Assembly: GCF_000379465.1 (NCBI RefSeq)
Contig: NZ_KB905383.1
Span: 180 to 64,179 of the forward strand
DNA: 64,000 bases
Direction of reading: 5' to 3'
Source: Sciscionella marina DSM 45152
GTDB taxonomy: Bacteria > Actinomycetota > Actinomycetes > Mycobacteriales > Pseudonocardiaceae
Below the pieces are notes generated by a model that was given only the letters and a program-made list of their open reading frames with translations, was not told the origin of the DNA and did not search any database. Positions 34,046 through 42,992 of the stretch are shown in pieces (the first letter of the stretch is position 1; each line of letters starts with the position of its first letter). The position numbers and the translations under genes are program-made.

Positions 34046-34106
34046 GTGAGCGGTTGTGTCGGTTCTAACCGACACAACCGCTCACAAGGGATGTTTCAGC
34101 AGGTCA
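34046..34106 (-). repeat. Palindromic 3'-end repeat, copy G (compensatory changes)
   Basis: Perfect 19-base arms GTGAGCGGTTGTGTCGGTT (34046-34064) and complement (34067-34085). Relative to copy F, two stem pairs differ on both arms at once (T-A to C-G near the loop and further out), so pairing is kept. On the LPMO strand the leading module starts at its stop, in a diverged form (TGACCTGCTGAAACATCCC). Confidence 0.92.
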
Positions 34107-34712
34107 GGAGAGGTTCACATCGGCGCAGGAGTAGAAGGCGTTCCCGGTGTCCGCGATGTCCCAGACCGCGTAGATGAGGTGTTGCCCGGTCTTGCCCGCG
34201 GGCAGCTGGACGTTGTGACTGACGGTCTTCGGTGGCTGCTTACCGCCGTAGTCGACGCTGGCGAAGGGTTGCGGATCCAGTGCCGCTCTGGTCAGTGGTT
34301 TGGTGGGATCCCAGCCGTCCTTGGTGATGAAGTACCGGAAATCGGTCGTGGCATGCGCCGCGGTCAGGGTCCAGGTGAACTGGGTCTGCCGGCCGCTGGG
34401 CAGGTCGGTCGCCGGCCACTTGCCACCGCGCGGATCATCGAGCTGGCTGTAGTCCGCATGGTTGGCCGCGCACAGTTTCCCGTCGTCCGGACCGGCCTTC
34501 GGGAACCCCTTGGGTCCCTCCACGCTCTGCGGTTCCCACTGGATCGGTCCGCAGTTCTGCACCTTGCCGAGTTTGCACTGGTACGACCTGCTCGGCGGGT
34601 CCTGGGTATATCCATGTGCCATCGCGCTGCCCGATGAGGCGAACACGAGGGCCAGCGGGGCCACGCCCACGGCGATGATTCCGGCGACTGTCTTCGAGCG
34701 ATTTTTTCGCAC
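34104..34712 (-). CDS. Lytic polysaccharide monooxygenase, AA10 family
   Basis: A 202-residue secreted copper enzyme that oxidatively cuts chitin or cellulose chains. A Sec signal peptide (residues 1-32) ends AMA, leaving H33 as the mature N-terminus (HGYTQDPPSR). H120 (TAAHATTDF) completes the histidine brace, and the axial Phe lies in GNAFYSCADV. Four cysteines (QCK, NCG, LCA, SCA) can form two disulphides. No carbohydrate-binding module is attached. The start motif HGYTQDPPSR is like chitin-active members, but substrate is not proven. It sits between trxB and the anti-sigma gene, an unusual place that suggests insertion; its stop opens repeat copy G. Confidence 0.92.
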   Translation of the reverse strand: MRKNRSKTVAGIIAVGVAPLALVFASSGSAMAHGYTQDPPSRSYQCKLGKVQNCGPIQWEPQSVEGPKGFPKAGPDDGKLCAANHADYSQLDDPRGGKWPATDLPSGRQTQFTWTLTAAHATTDFRYFITKDGWDPTKPLTRAALDPQPFASVDYGGKQPPKTVSHNVQLPAGKTGQHLIYAVWDIADTGNAFYSCADVNLS

Positions 34713-34827
34713 CTTCGCGCTCCTTGTCCTTGCAGCATTGCCGTAATGCGAAAGAACAGGTTTACGCGCGGTAGCTCAAGATCAGCAGATCCGTTGGTAT
34801 GAAAGAAAGCTGTCGAGTTCGCGCTAC

Positions 34828-35619
34828 TCAGCGTGTGGGTGGGACGGGCACACTCGAACCGATGACGCTGTTGCTCATGGTCTCCGGCTTGCCCGCCCCG
34901 CATTCCGGGCTGACCACGAGCATCCGGAACTGCGCGCTCTTCCCGGTGGTGAGCAGGATCAGCACGCCGGGCTTGCCGTCCAGCTCGAGCTGTTTGATCC
35001 CGGCGACCGAACTGGGCGAACCGGCCTTGTTGGCCGCGAGACAGCCCGCGAGGCGCTCCGGTTTCTCCAGCGGGCCGTAGTCGCGCGCGCCGAGTGCCGC
35101 CGAAAGGCCCCGCTTACCGAGTTCCTCCCGGCCCAGGTGCAGCACACCGGGTTTCACCGGCCCTTCGGCGACCGGTTTGCCCTGTTCGGTGTTCCCGCCG
35201 AGGTTCGTGACCCCGACCGCGGCGATGGCCGCGACAGCGGCGGCCGCGGCGACCACCCCGGAGATCCAGCCGACCCGTTTGTTCCGCTTCCGGCGCGCCT
35301 CGGCGAGGTCGACCACCTTGCCCCGGCCGGTGTCCGCCGGGCTCGCGCGCTGGGCGAGCTCCTGACCGATGACCGCGTCCAGCCGGGCAGCGACGTCGTC
35401 CGGCATCGGCTCGGCAGGCGGTGCCTCGGCGAACACGGACAACGTGCCGCGGGTCGATTCGAGCGCCTCGAGTATCGCGCGCGCCTGCGGATCCGCGTTG
35501 GCCTTCGGCCACAGCTCGGCGGCCGTCCCCTCGTCGAGCACGCCCGCGTGCAGGTCGGAGAGCAGGTCGACAGACCACGCGCCACCATCATGGCCGCCGC
35601 GCCCCACTGTGTCTGTCAT
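34828..35619 (-). CDS. Anti-sigma factor of SigM (transmembrane)
   Basis: A 263-residue protein with an N-terminal cytoplasmic part (MTDTVGRGG to about 110), one membrane helix (VGWISGVVAAAAAVAAIAAVG) and an external C-domain with two cysteines (AGCLAANK, SPECGAG). It matches the place and layout of mycobacterial RsmA (Rv3912). It overlaps sigM by 4 bases (ATGA), the normal coupling that keeps sigma and anti-sigma levels matched. The N-part should bind and hold SigM until an envelope signal releases it. A zinc HCC motif is not seen. Confidence 0.87.
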   Translation of the reverse strand: MTDTVGRGGHDGGAWSVDLLSDLHAGVLDEGTAAELWPKANADPQARAILEALESTRGTLSVFAEAPPAEPMPDDVAARLDAVIGQELAQRASPADTGRGKVVDLAEARRKRNKRVGWISGVVAAAAAVAAIAAVGVTNLGGNTEQGKPVAEGPVKPGVLHLGREELGKRGLSAALGARDYGPLEKPERLAGCLAANKAGSPSSVAGIKQLELDGKPGVLILLTTGKSAQFRMLVVSPECGAGKPETMSNSVIGSSVPVPPTR

Positions 35620-36245
35620 CGTGGTCCCTCTCCACGCCGCGGTGCCCCCACCACGCCCGTCGAACTGTTCGGACCTGTGACGTTCGCGGAGTCGTCCGGG
35701 TTCCGTAAGTGACCGAGAAGTTTCGCCAGCTTGACCCGGCCACGCGCGCAGCGGCTCTTGATGGTGCCCTGCGCCAGGCCGAGCCGCTCGGCCGCTTCGG
35801 CGACCGAGTACCCCTCGACATCGACCAGCACGATCGGCAGTCGCTGGTCCTCGGGCAGTTCGGCGAGCGCCACGCGGACCTCGAGGGTGGTCTCACGCTG
35901 GGCCATGTCATCGGTCCCGGTCGAGGGTTCGCCCGCATCGTGCTCGGGAAGCGGAACGGTCGGCCGGGCCTGGCGGCGCCGGATCCGGTCCAGGCAGGCG
36001 TTCACCACGATGCGGTGCAACCAGGTCGTGACCTGCGACTGGCCGCGGAACCGGTCGGCACCGCGGAACGCCGAGATGCACGCGTCCTGCAGCGCGTCCG
36101 CGGCCTCCTCCGGGTCCCGCATGGTGCGCATGGCCACCGCCCACATCCGGTCCCGGTGCCTGCGGACGAGCTCGTTGAACGCGTGCGGGTCGCCGTCGAC
36201 ATGCGCGGAGAGCAGCTCGGCGTCGGTTGGGGCGGCCGTTGTCAC
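35616..36245 (-). CDS. sigM: ECF sigma factor SigM
   Basis: A 209-residue ECF sigma factor with region 2 (NELVRRHRDRMWAVAMRTMR, then DPEEAADALQDACISAF and FRGQSQVTTWLHRIVVNAC) and region 4 (LPEDQRLPIVLVDVEGYSVA, then AAERLGLAQGTIKSRCARGR). Its position between trxB-anti-sigma and murJ and its partner gene match SigM. The start is GTG 36245 (VTTAAPTDAELL). In relatives it controls secreted or envelope functions. It starts about 30 bases after the pseudokinase stop, so expression may come from that operon too. Confidence 0.92.
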   Translation of the reverse strand: MTTAAPTDAELLSAHVDGDPHAFNELVRRHRDRMWAVAMRTMRDPEEAADALQDACISAFRGADRFRGQSQVTTWLHRIVVNACLDRIRRRQARPTVPLPEHDAGEPSTGTDDMAQRETTLEVRVALAELPEDQRLPIVLVDVEGYSVAEAAERLGLAQGTIKSRCARGRVKLAKLLGHLRNPDDSANVTGPNSSTGVVGAPRRGEGPR

Positions 36246-36273
36246 CAGAACAGGATAGCGAGCCCCGGCGACA

Positions 36274-37821
36274 CTATTTTCCGGAGAGGAAGCTGATCTC
36301 GCTGATCTTCGATGCGTACTGCCCATCGTCGCTGGCGAGCTTGTTGACCCACACGATCAGGTACTGCGTCGGCGGGTAGTCGTTCAGCTTGAGCTGGCTC
36401 TGCCCGTTGGTGAGGTCACCGCCGCCGACGATCTTCGTGTCGCCGAGGGACGGGTCCTGGGAGTCGGCCGTGCGGATCTGCACGCTCGTGCCTTCGCTCG
36501 GCGAATCGACGTTGACCTGGGACAGCGCGACCGGCTTGTCGAACTTCGCGATGATGCCGACGCCCGGTTTGAGTGAGGGGAAGTTCTGCTTGTAGCTGTA
36601 GGTCTTCCACTCGGTACCCGGGTCGCCATCGTTGACCCGGGCAACCGTGCCCGGATTGTCCGGGTCATCGGCGACGTTGAAGATCTGCATATCCGTGGGT
36701 TTCACCGGTCCCGGCGCCTGGTTCGCGGGCGCGGACGGCGGTGGGGCCTGCTGTTTGGGTGGTGCGGGCGCGCTCGCGGTCAGCTTTGGCCCGCTCGGTG
36801 TGCCGCCACCGTCCGAGAAGAACCCGATAACCCCGGTGACCAGCCAGATCAGGATGGCCACGGTGGCGACCGCGAGGATACCGATGGCGATTGCCAAACG
36901 TTTGCGGCGAACCGGATCGCGCTGCGGTTTGCGCGTGGTCCACACCGTATCGTCCCCGCCGTCCTCGGGTTCCACGACCTGGGTGACCGGGATCTGCCCG
37001 GTCTCGTGATTCGCCGCGTCGTCATCGGCGACCCGCTCGAGCACCGCGAGGATCGCGGCCGAGGTACGGATGCCGCTGACCGTGTTGCGATTGTCCGCGA
37101 GGCAGCGCACCGCCAGATTGGACAGCTCGGAGGGCACCGTGGGCTGCAGCGTCTTCGGCGCGACCACGCTCCCGTCCGGCGCGGTCGGTGCGGCGGGCAG
37201 TGCCCTCGGCCCCTCCGGCAACGGCCAGCGCCCGGTCAGCAGCAGGTAGAGCAGCGCCCCGAGACCGCGCACGTCATCGCGCAGGGTCGCATCGGGCTGG
37301 GCGCCGGGGAAGGCCAGGCGCAGCGCACCGTCCCTGGTGACTCGCACCCGCTGCGGATGGCCGACACCGAGCACGATTCCGGTCTGGTGGGCCTGTTCCA
37401 CGGCACTGGTCAGCGGTTCGAGCAGGGCGGCTGCGGTGTTCGGGCGGACCGCCCCGTCCGCGACGAGGTCCACCAGATCGGTGCCCGGCGACCAGTCGGC
37501 GACCACCATGCCGAGCACGCCCTCGCTCGGGGATATCCCGTTGCCGAGGCTGAGCACATCGATCACGCGGGACACGGTCGGATGCGAGAAGGTCGCCGAG
37601 TGCATGGCGCGGTCCAGGGTCCGGCGCGCCTGGCTCGCGGCGTTGCGGTCCGCCGGGTTACCGAGCAACACCGAGAGCGCGACATCCCGGCCGAGCTGAT
37701 TGTCCCGGGCGCGCCAGAACAACGCCCCGGCCTGTTCGTCCGCGCCGAACTGGGCGAGTAACCGATAGCGGCCGTCGCCGATCACGCCGCCAGGCGAGAG
37801 CTGCCCTTGGTTCGGGGACAT
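36274..37821 (-). CDS. Membrane pseudokinase of the MurJ (MviN) system
   Basis: A 515-residue protein with an N-terminal kinase-like domain (about 10-260; GRYRLLAQFGADEQAGALFW), a membrane helix at about 310-335 (RRKRLAIAIGILAVATVAIL), a Pro/Ala linker and an external discoidin-like domain (about 390-515). The Lys of the VAIK motif is replaced (DVALSVLLG), and the HRD and DFG motifs are missing, so it is a pseudokinase. In mycobacteria the same module is fused to MurJ (Rv3910), where it binds FhaA when phosphorylated; here it is a separate gene with a palindromic repeat between. The start is ATG 37821; 37878 is the longer frame. A role in regulating lipid II flipping is inferred. Confidence 0.85.
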   Translation of the reverse strand: MSPNQGQLSPGGVIGDGRYRLLAQFGADEQAGALFWRARDNQLGRDVALSVLLGNPADRNAASQARRTLDRAMHSATFSHPTVSRVIDVLSLGNGISPSEGVLGMVVADWSPGTDLVDLVADGAVRPNTAAALLEPLTSAVEQAHQTGIVLGVGHPQRVRVTRDGALRLAFPGAQPDATLRDDVRGLGALLYLLLTGRWPLPEGPRALPAAPTAPDGSVVAPKTLQPTVPSELSNLAVRCLADNRNTVSGIRTSAAILAVLERVADDDAANHETGQIPVTQVVEPEDGGDDTVWTTRKPQRDPVRRKRLAIAIGILAVATVAILIWLVTGVIGFFSDGGGTPSGPKLTASAPAPPKQQAPPPSAPANQAPGPVKPTDMQIFNVADDPDNPGTVARVNDGDPGTEWKTYSYKQNFPSLKPGVGIIAKFDKPVALSQVNVDSPSEGTSVQIRTADSQDPSLGDTKIVGGGDLTNGQSQLKLNDYPPTQYLIVWVNKLASDDGQYASKISEISFLSGK

Positions 37822-37999
37822 TCCACGTCCACCGGGCGACGAAGATTCAGTTGGCCTGGTCAATGCGCACACTCCCACTCGCCGGCGCCCACTACCGGTC
37901 GACTGCCTCCTCCTGCGAGACGTTCGATCCTAGGGTACGCGACTTCGCAGGTGTGCGTACTCGTGCGACCGCGTGTCGCTGACCGTGATCGAAGAGGTT

Positions 38000-38061
38000 G
38001 TGCGTGGTTGTGTTGGTTAGAACCAACACAACCACGCACGAGCATCCGTTTGCCCAGGTCA
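38000..38061 (-). repeat. Palindromic 3'-end repeat, copy I
   Basis: Perfect 19-base arms (38000-38018, 38021-38039). On the murJ strand it opens at the murJ stop (CGC then TGACCTGGGCAAACGGATG, CTC, core arm), the same arrangement as copies A and F. It sits between murJ and the downstream pseudokinase gene on the same strand. Confidence 0.93.
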
Positions 38062-40179
38062 GCGCTTGACGAGGCGGACGATACGGTTGACGGCCGGGGT
38101 GAGCTCGGCTACGCGCAGTACCCACATTCCGCCGAGGGTGACGGCGAGGCCGACGATCGTGCCGATGATCAGGGTGGGCCAGGCCACGGACAGCGCGCTG
38201 CCGAAGTTGTGGAAGAGCTTCACGACCAGGAGTGCGGCGGCCGCGCCCCAGATGGTGGCGAACAGGGTCTTGCCCATGGTGATCAGGACCGGTTTCGAGT
38301 CGAGGTCCCCGAGCCTGCGGCGCAGCCAGAACTGGCCGACCACGGCACCGATCACGAACCCGAAGGCGTTCACGAAGGTGACCCCGTAGATGAGGTGGTC
38401 GCTGTCCAGCAGCAGGCACAGCAGGAACAGCGGGATCTTCACCAGCACCATGAGCGCCATGATCAGCGTGGGGGTGCGCGAGTCCTTCATCGCGTAGAAC
38501 ACCCGCATCTGCACCATCGTGATCGTGTACGGCAGCAGGCAGAACGCCGAGGTGGTCAGCGCGAGCCCGAGACGGGCGGCCTGATTGGGATCGGACTGCC
38601 CGAGCGAGAACATGGCAAGCCCGACCTGCGGGCCGAGCACGGTCATCACGGCCGAGATGGGCCCGAGCATGACCGTGGTCATCCTGGTCGCGAAGGAGAG
38701 GTCCCCGAGCACGCCCATCGTGTCCCCGTCCGCGGCCGCGCGCGACATCCGCGGCAGGATCGCGGTCAGCAGGGAGAACCCGATCACCGCGTACGGCAGC
38801 TGCACGAGCAGCCAGGAAAGGTTGTAGATGGTCAGCCCACCGGGGGCACCGGTGGTCGAGACCCTGCTCAGCACGATCACTGCCACCTGGCTGATCCCGA
38901 CGTAGGCGATCGACCACAGGGCGAGCTTGCCGAACTCGGACAGCCGGGAATCGAGCCCCCAGCGCCAGCGGAACCGGAACTTGGACCGGCGCAGCGAGGG
39001 CACCACCACGAACGCCTGGATGACGATCCCGAGCGTGGTACCGACTCCGAGCACGAGCAGTTTCGGATCCGTGATGCTCGCCGGGTTCAGGCTCGGTTTG
39101 CCGGGCATCGCCATGTAGATGGCCAGCGTCGCGATCGCCACGATGTTGTTCGCCACCGAGGACCACGCGGTCGGGCCGAACACATCCCGGGCGTTGAGGA
39201 TCGCGTTGAACAGCGCGGAAAGGCCGTAGAAGAAGATCTCCGGCAGCAGCAGGTAGGCCAGCACCCTGGCGACATCCGAGCTCGGCCCGCTGCTCACGGT
39301 CAGCTTGATCAGCAGGGGCGCCGCGATCACGCAGATGATCGTCGCGGCACCGAGCACCGCGATCGACATGGTCAGCAACCGCTGGGTATAGGCCTCTCCG
39401 CCGTCCGGGTCCTCCTTGCGCGCCCGCACCATGACCGGGACCGCGACCGAGGTGAGCACGCCACCGAGCACGAACTCGAGCAGCATGTTCGGCAGGTTGT
39501 TCGCCGCGTTGAACCCGTCGTTGAGCGCGCCGATCCCGAGCGCGGCGGCCAGCAGCACCTTCTGCAGGAACCCGGTGAGCCTGCTGACCAGGGTGGCGAT
39601 CGCCATCGAACCGCCGGCCTTGGCGATCGAGGTCCCCGCTGCCTGGAGCATCCCGCCGCGGCGCTCGGCCCGGCGTTTGGTCGCGCTCGCGGCTGCGGCG
39701 AGCGCGGCCTCCCTGCGGGCGGCCGCCCTGCGCTCGTTCGCGGTGCGCGGTGCTCCCGGCTGGTGCTCCAGCGGCACCCCGGGAATCGGACCGGACGGCG
39801 GGTCTGGAGCCTCGACCTTCCTGGTCGGCTGGCGCGCCCACTGGTCGGCCGTGCGCGTCGGGACGATCTGGGTTTCGTCCATCGACGGTGGGCCGAGCAC
39901 GGTCGAGGAGCCGTAGTTCCGGCTCGGGTGCTGCTGTGGCCTGCGCTGCTGGCGCGTTGGTTGCCTGCGGGCCGGTTGCCCGCCGGTCGGCTGCTGGGGT
40001 TGTTGCCCCTGCTGCGGGCGACGGCGCTGCGGCTGCTGTTCGCGCGGGCGCTGTTGCTCCCGGGGCGCCTGCTCGCGGGGCCGCTGCTGCTCGCGCGGGG
40101 GTTGCTGACGCGGCGGCCCACCGCCCTGTCTCGGGGGAGGTTGCCTTCGCCGCGGATGGTTCGGGTCGTTGGGGTGCAC
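38059..40179 (-). CDS. murJ: Lipid II flippase MurJ (MviN)
   Basis: A 706-residue MOP-superfamily flippase that moves lipid II across the membrane. The first 175 residues are cytoplasmic, rich in Pro/Gln/Arg (PREQQRPREQ-type repeats) and end in an Ala/Arg coiled segment. About 14 membrane helices follow, beginning IAKAGGSMAIATLVSRLTGF, the MurJ signature. Later segments include YAMKDSRTPTLIMALM, another conserved motif. The start is GTG 40179, 6 bases after the DUF6049 gene, so they are coupled. No kinase domain is fused, unlike in mycobacteria. The stop begins repeat copy I. Confidence 0.94.
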   Translation of the reverse strand: MHPNDPNHPRRRQPPPRQGGGPPRQQPPREQQRPREQAPREQQRPREQQPQRRRPQQGQQPQQPTGGQPARRQPTRQQRRPQQHPSRNYGSSTVLGPPSMDETQIVPTRTADQWARQPTRKVEAPDPPSGPIPGVPLEHQPGAPRTANERRAAARREAALAAAASATKRRAERRGGMLQAAGTSIAKAGGSMAIATLVSRLTGFLQKVLLAAALGIGALNDGFNAANNLPNMLLEFVLGGVLTSVAVPVMVRARKEDPDGGEAYTQRLLTMSIAVLGAATIICVIAAPLLIKLTVSSGPSSDVARVLAYLLLPEIFFYGLSALFNAILNARDVFGPTAWSSVANNIVAIATLAIYMAMPGKPSLNPASITDPKLLVLGVGTTLGIVIQAFVVVPSLRRSKFRFRWRWGLDSRLSEFGKLALWSIAYVGISQVAVIVLSRVSTTGAPGGLTIYNLSWLLVQLPYAVIGFSLLTAILPRMSRAAADGDTMGVLGDLSFATRMTTVMLGPISAVMTVLGPQVGLAMFSLGQSDPNQAARLGLALTTSAFCLLPYTITMVQMRVFYAMKDSRTPTLIMALMVLVKIPLFLLCLLLDSDHLIYGVTFVNAFGFVIGAVVGQFWLRRRLGDLDSKPVLITMGKTLFATIWGAAAALLVVKLFHNFGSALSVAWPTLIIGTIVGLAVTLGGMWVLRVAELTPAVNRIVRLVKR

Positions 40180-40185
40180 CGCCTG

Positions 40186-42399
40186 CTACTTACTCCCGCT
40201 CGCTGTCGCCGATGTCCGGGCGGCCCGGATCCTCCGGTAGATCCGACGCCCGGCAAGAAGTATCAACGCTACGAACGCCGTGATGGTGATCGCCACGGTC
40301 ACCATGCCGAACGCGCTCGAAGACACATCCACCCGAGTGGGTTTACCGAGCGGAGTCTGCCCCGGTGTGGTCAGCTTGATGTCCACGTTGAACCGCCCGG
40401 AACGCTGCACCTTGACCGGAATGAGCACGGTGCGCGAGTTGTGCGCGGGAATCCGTTTTTCCGTGTATCGCTGGTCATCGCGCAGACCGGGGGACTCGAG
40501 GTGGATCCGCACCGTCACGTTGACCGGGAGCGCATTGGACACCGCGACCGGGATCTGGCTGTCCTTGGAGGCGAGCGAGAGCGGCAATCCCGAGGAGCTC
40601 ACCCGGATCCGTTCGGTGAACGCGCGCAGTCGGTTGGTTCCCTCCCGCGCCGCGGTGCGCGCGGCATCGTCGTTGCCCCGCCAGGCACCGGATGTGGCGC
40701 GCAGCAGGCCCTGTTGCAGGCCGGTGATCGCCTCCTCGGGCGCGGTGCTGCCCGCCGAGTCCTTGCTCAGCGCGCCGCGCAGGTCCCGCACCTCGGTGTT
40801 GTCCTCGGTGATCTTCGCGGTGACCGAGCGCGGTGTCTCGGCGGCGGCCGCGCTCGGCGGATAATGCAGCGAGCTCGGCGGCTGGTTCGGCTCGGCGCTG
40901 AACAGGGTGCTCGGCGGGACCGGATTGGCCGTCCCGTCGGAGAGCACCTCATCGACCATGTCCAGCCAGGCCTTCACATCCTCGGTGCTGGTGTTCCACC
41001 GCGCCGGGGGGGCGACGAGCATGCGTTTGGGCGGGTCCGGATCGAACTGATCGCGGTAGACCAGGGCAGCGATCCCGTTCTCGCTGGCCACCGCTGGGGT
41101 ACTGGCCGGGGTGAGCGCGCCTTCCTCGGCCTTGACCGGCTGCCCGCGCAGTGCCCTGGTGAGCAGCGCGTCGGTGGTGATCGCCTTCGGACGGTCCTGG
41201 CCGCTGGATTCGAGCCCGCTCACCGCTTGGATGCCGGTGCCTGTGCCGTTGCCGATATTGGCCGGGGACACGATCGCGGTCTTCTTGTCCATCCCGGCGA
41301 GGTCGGACATGGTGCGCGCATCGAGCATCCCGGCGTCGGGCACCGCGATCTCGTCGTGCAGCTGGGCCCCGGACAGGTACTCGTGCAGGACGCTCATGCC
41401 GAGCGCCTGCTGCTCCAGATCGACCGCGCCCGCCCTGGCCAGCGCCACCAGATCGGCTTGGGCGTAGGGGAGCGGGACGACACAGCGGCCCTTGGTGACC
41501 TCGGCGAGCCCGGACAGCCACTGGCGCGCGGCCTGCGCCCCGGTTCCGGCGACCGTGCCATCGTTGGTGCGCACCTGATACCCGCCGCGCATCCCGGCGA
41601 CCGCCTGGACCAGTTCCGGATCGACCGCGAAGCAGGTGCTCTGCCGCAGGCTCTGATCCACCAGGATCCGCCGCGCCCCGTCCAGCAGCGCGGACAACCG
41701 GCCACCCGGGCGCAGGGCAACGGCGAGCGAATCATCGGCCATGATCGGTTTCCCGCTCGGTGTCCTGCCCAGCTGGCCCGGTGTCCCGGCGAACGGCCAC
41801 AGCATGGTGAACCCGGAGCTCTTACCGGGGGTGGGGGCGCTCTTGAAGCCGAGGTGCCCCGGCGGGGAACTCACCGGAAGCAGCGTGTTCAGTGAGGCCA
41901 GCCGCGCGTCCCCGCCGTAGTCCGGGCGCCCGTTCACGTTGACGGTGAGCGGATAGATCCCCGCGGTCGGCAGCTTCAGGCTGCTGGTGTGCAGATCGAC
42001 CGAAACCCGGAAGTGGGTCGACTGGCCCGGTTCGAGCTGTTGGCGCGGCAGCTGATGGAAACCGGACTTGTACAGTGCGGTGACCGGCGGCTTGGCCATC
42101 GCGGTCATCAGCTGGTGCTCGCTGCTCACCGGATCGGCGACCTGAAGCCGCAGCGCGATATCGCTGACCTTGCGGTCCCCGGTGTTGGTCACGCTCCCGG
42201 AGACGACGAGCTTGCCCGAGGTGCCGGTGACCACCCGCGGCTGCATGCTGTCCACCGCGAGATAGAGACGTCCGCCACCGTTCTCGGCGTGCGCGGGGCC
42301 GGGGACGAGCACGGAGCACAGCATGACCACGAGCGCGCACACGAACGCCGGTACCGCACGTGCGCTGCGCGCGGGTGACCTGTCGAATCTAGAGGTCAC
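40186..42399 (-). CDS. DUF6049 family envelope protein (Rv3909-type)
   Basis: A 737-residue secreted and membrane-anchored protein, the counterpart of mycobacterial Rv3909, always next to murJ. It has a signal peptide (FVCALVVMLCSVLVPGPAHA), a long external region with Ig-like and mixed domains, and one C-terminal helix (VTVAITITAFVALILLAGRRIYRR). It may act with MurJ or in envelope assembly; its biochemical role is unknown. I start at GTG 42399 with AAGAGG 4 bases upstream; GTG 42420 overlaps the nudix stop and is possible. Confidence 0.82.
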   Translation of the reverse strand: MTSRFDRSPARSARAVPAFVCALVVMLCSVLVPGPAHAENGGGRLYLAVDSMQPRVVTGTSGKLVVSGSVTNTGDRKVSDIALRLQVADPVSSEHQLMTAMAKPPVTALYKSGFHQLPRQQLEPGQSTHFRVSVDLHTSSLKLPTAGIYPLTVNVNGRPDYGGDARLASLNTLLPVSSPPGHLGFKSAPTPGKSSGFTMLWPFAGTPGQLGRTPSGKPIMADDSLAVALRPGGRLSALLDGARRILVDQSLRQSTCFAVDPELVQAVAGMRGGYQVRTNDGTVAGTGAQAARQWLSGLAEVTKGRCVVPLPYAQADLVALARAGAVDLEQQALGMSVLHEYLSGAQLHDEIAVPDAGMLDARTMSDLAGMDKKTAIVSPANIGNGTGTGIQAVSGLESSGQDRPKAITTDALLTRALRGQPVKAEEGALTPASTPAVASENGIAALVYRDQFDPDPPKRMLVAPPARWNTSTEDVKAWLDMVDEVLSDGTANPVPPSTLFSAEPNQPPSSLHYPPSAAAAETPRSVTAKITEDNTEVRDLRGALSKDSAGSTAPEEAITGLQQGLLRATSGAWRGNDDAARTAAREGTNRLRAFTERIRVSSSGLPLSLASKDSQIPVAVSNALPVNVTVRIHLESPGLRDDQRYTEKRIPAHNSRTVLIPVKVQRSGRFNVDIKLTTPGQTPLGKPTRVDVSSSAFGMVTVAITITAFVALILLAGRRIYRRIRAARTSATASGSK

Positions 42400-42416
42400 G
42401 CAACCTCTTACCTGTC

Positions 42417-42938
42417 TCACTCACTGTCGAGGCGCTCGATGTCGACACCGAGTTCCTCGGCGGCCTGCCGGACCAGATGGCGCTCGTCAGGGTAGGCGAG
42501 CCGCCCGAGCAGCTCCACGATGGGCACCCATGCGACCTCGGTGACCTCCACGTCCTCATCGGAGAGTTCCCCAGAGCACCATTCGAGCAGGAAATGGTGC
42601 ACCGTCTTGTGGATCCGCCGCCCGTCCGCGATGAACCAGTAGTCGATGCTGCCGAGCGGGCCGAGTACCCGGGCGGTGACCCCGGTCTCCTCCTCGATCT
42701 CGCGGATGGCCGTCTGTTCCCGGCTCTCGCCTTCCTCGATGTGCCCCTTCGGCAGAGACCACAGCAGGCGCCCCTTGCGGTCGAGGCGGCCGATCACCAC
42801 GGCCTGCTCGCGCGCGTGGTCGACGACGAGTCCACCGGCCGAGGTTTCGTCCACCGTGCGCAGTCGTCCGGAGCCGCCTTTACGCTTCGCCCGGCGTCCG
42901 CCACGTGATCGGCTGCGGCGAGACGGCGAGGCGGACAT
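42417..42938 (-). CDS. NUDIX hydrolase (MutT4-type)
   Basis: A 173-residue NUDIX hydrolase. After a basic N-terminus (about 1-25) the domain contains the Nudix box [20 protein letters not shown] followed by TG, with all catalytic Glu residues. It hydrolyses a nucleoside-diphosphate-linked substrate; mycobacterial MutT4 (Rv3908) holds the same place between Rv3909 and pcnA. The start is ATG 42938; the frame reaches 42968. It is divergent from pcnA, 54 bases apart, and first in the nudix-DUF6049-murJ operon. Confidence 0.9.
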   Translation of the reverse strand: MSASPSRRSRSRGGRRAKRKGGSGRLRTVDETSAGGLVVDHAREQAVVIGRLDRKGRLLWSLPKGHIEEGESREQTAIREIEEETGVTARVLGPLGSIDYWFIADGRRIHKTVHHFLLEWCSGELSDEDVEVTEVAWVPIVELLGRLAYPDERHLVRQAAEELGVDIERLDSE

Positions 42939-42992
42939 AGCTTCGATGGTAATCGCAGATCGCCACATTGCATTGCGATAAGCTATTTCGCC

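Noticed and set aside
37807-41895. 1362-residue open frame antisense to murJ and DUF6049
   Set aside because: It is the mirror of two well-supported genes and has the His/Arg/Gly-rich look of a shadow frame.
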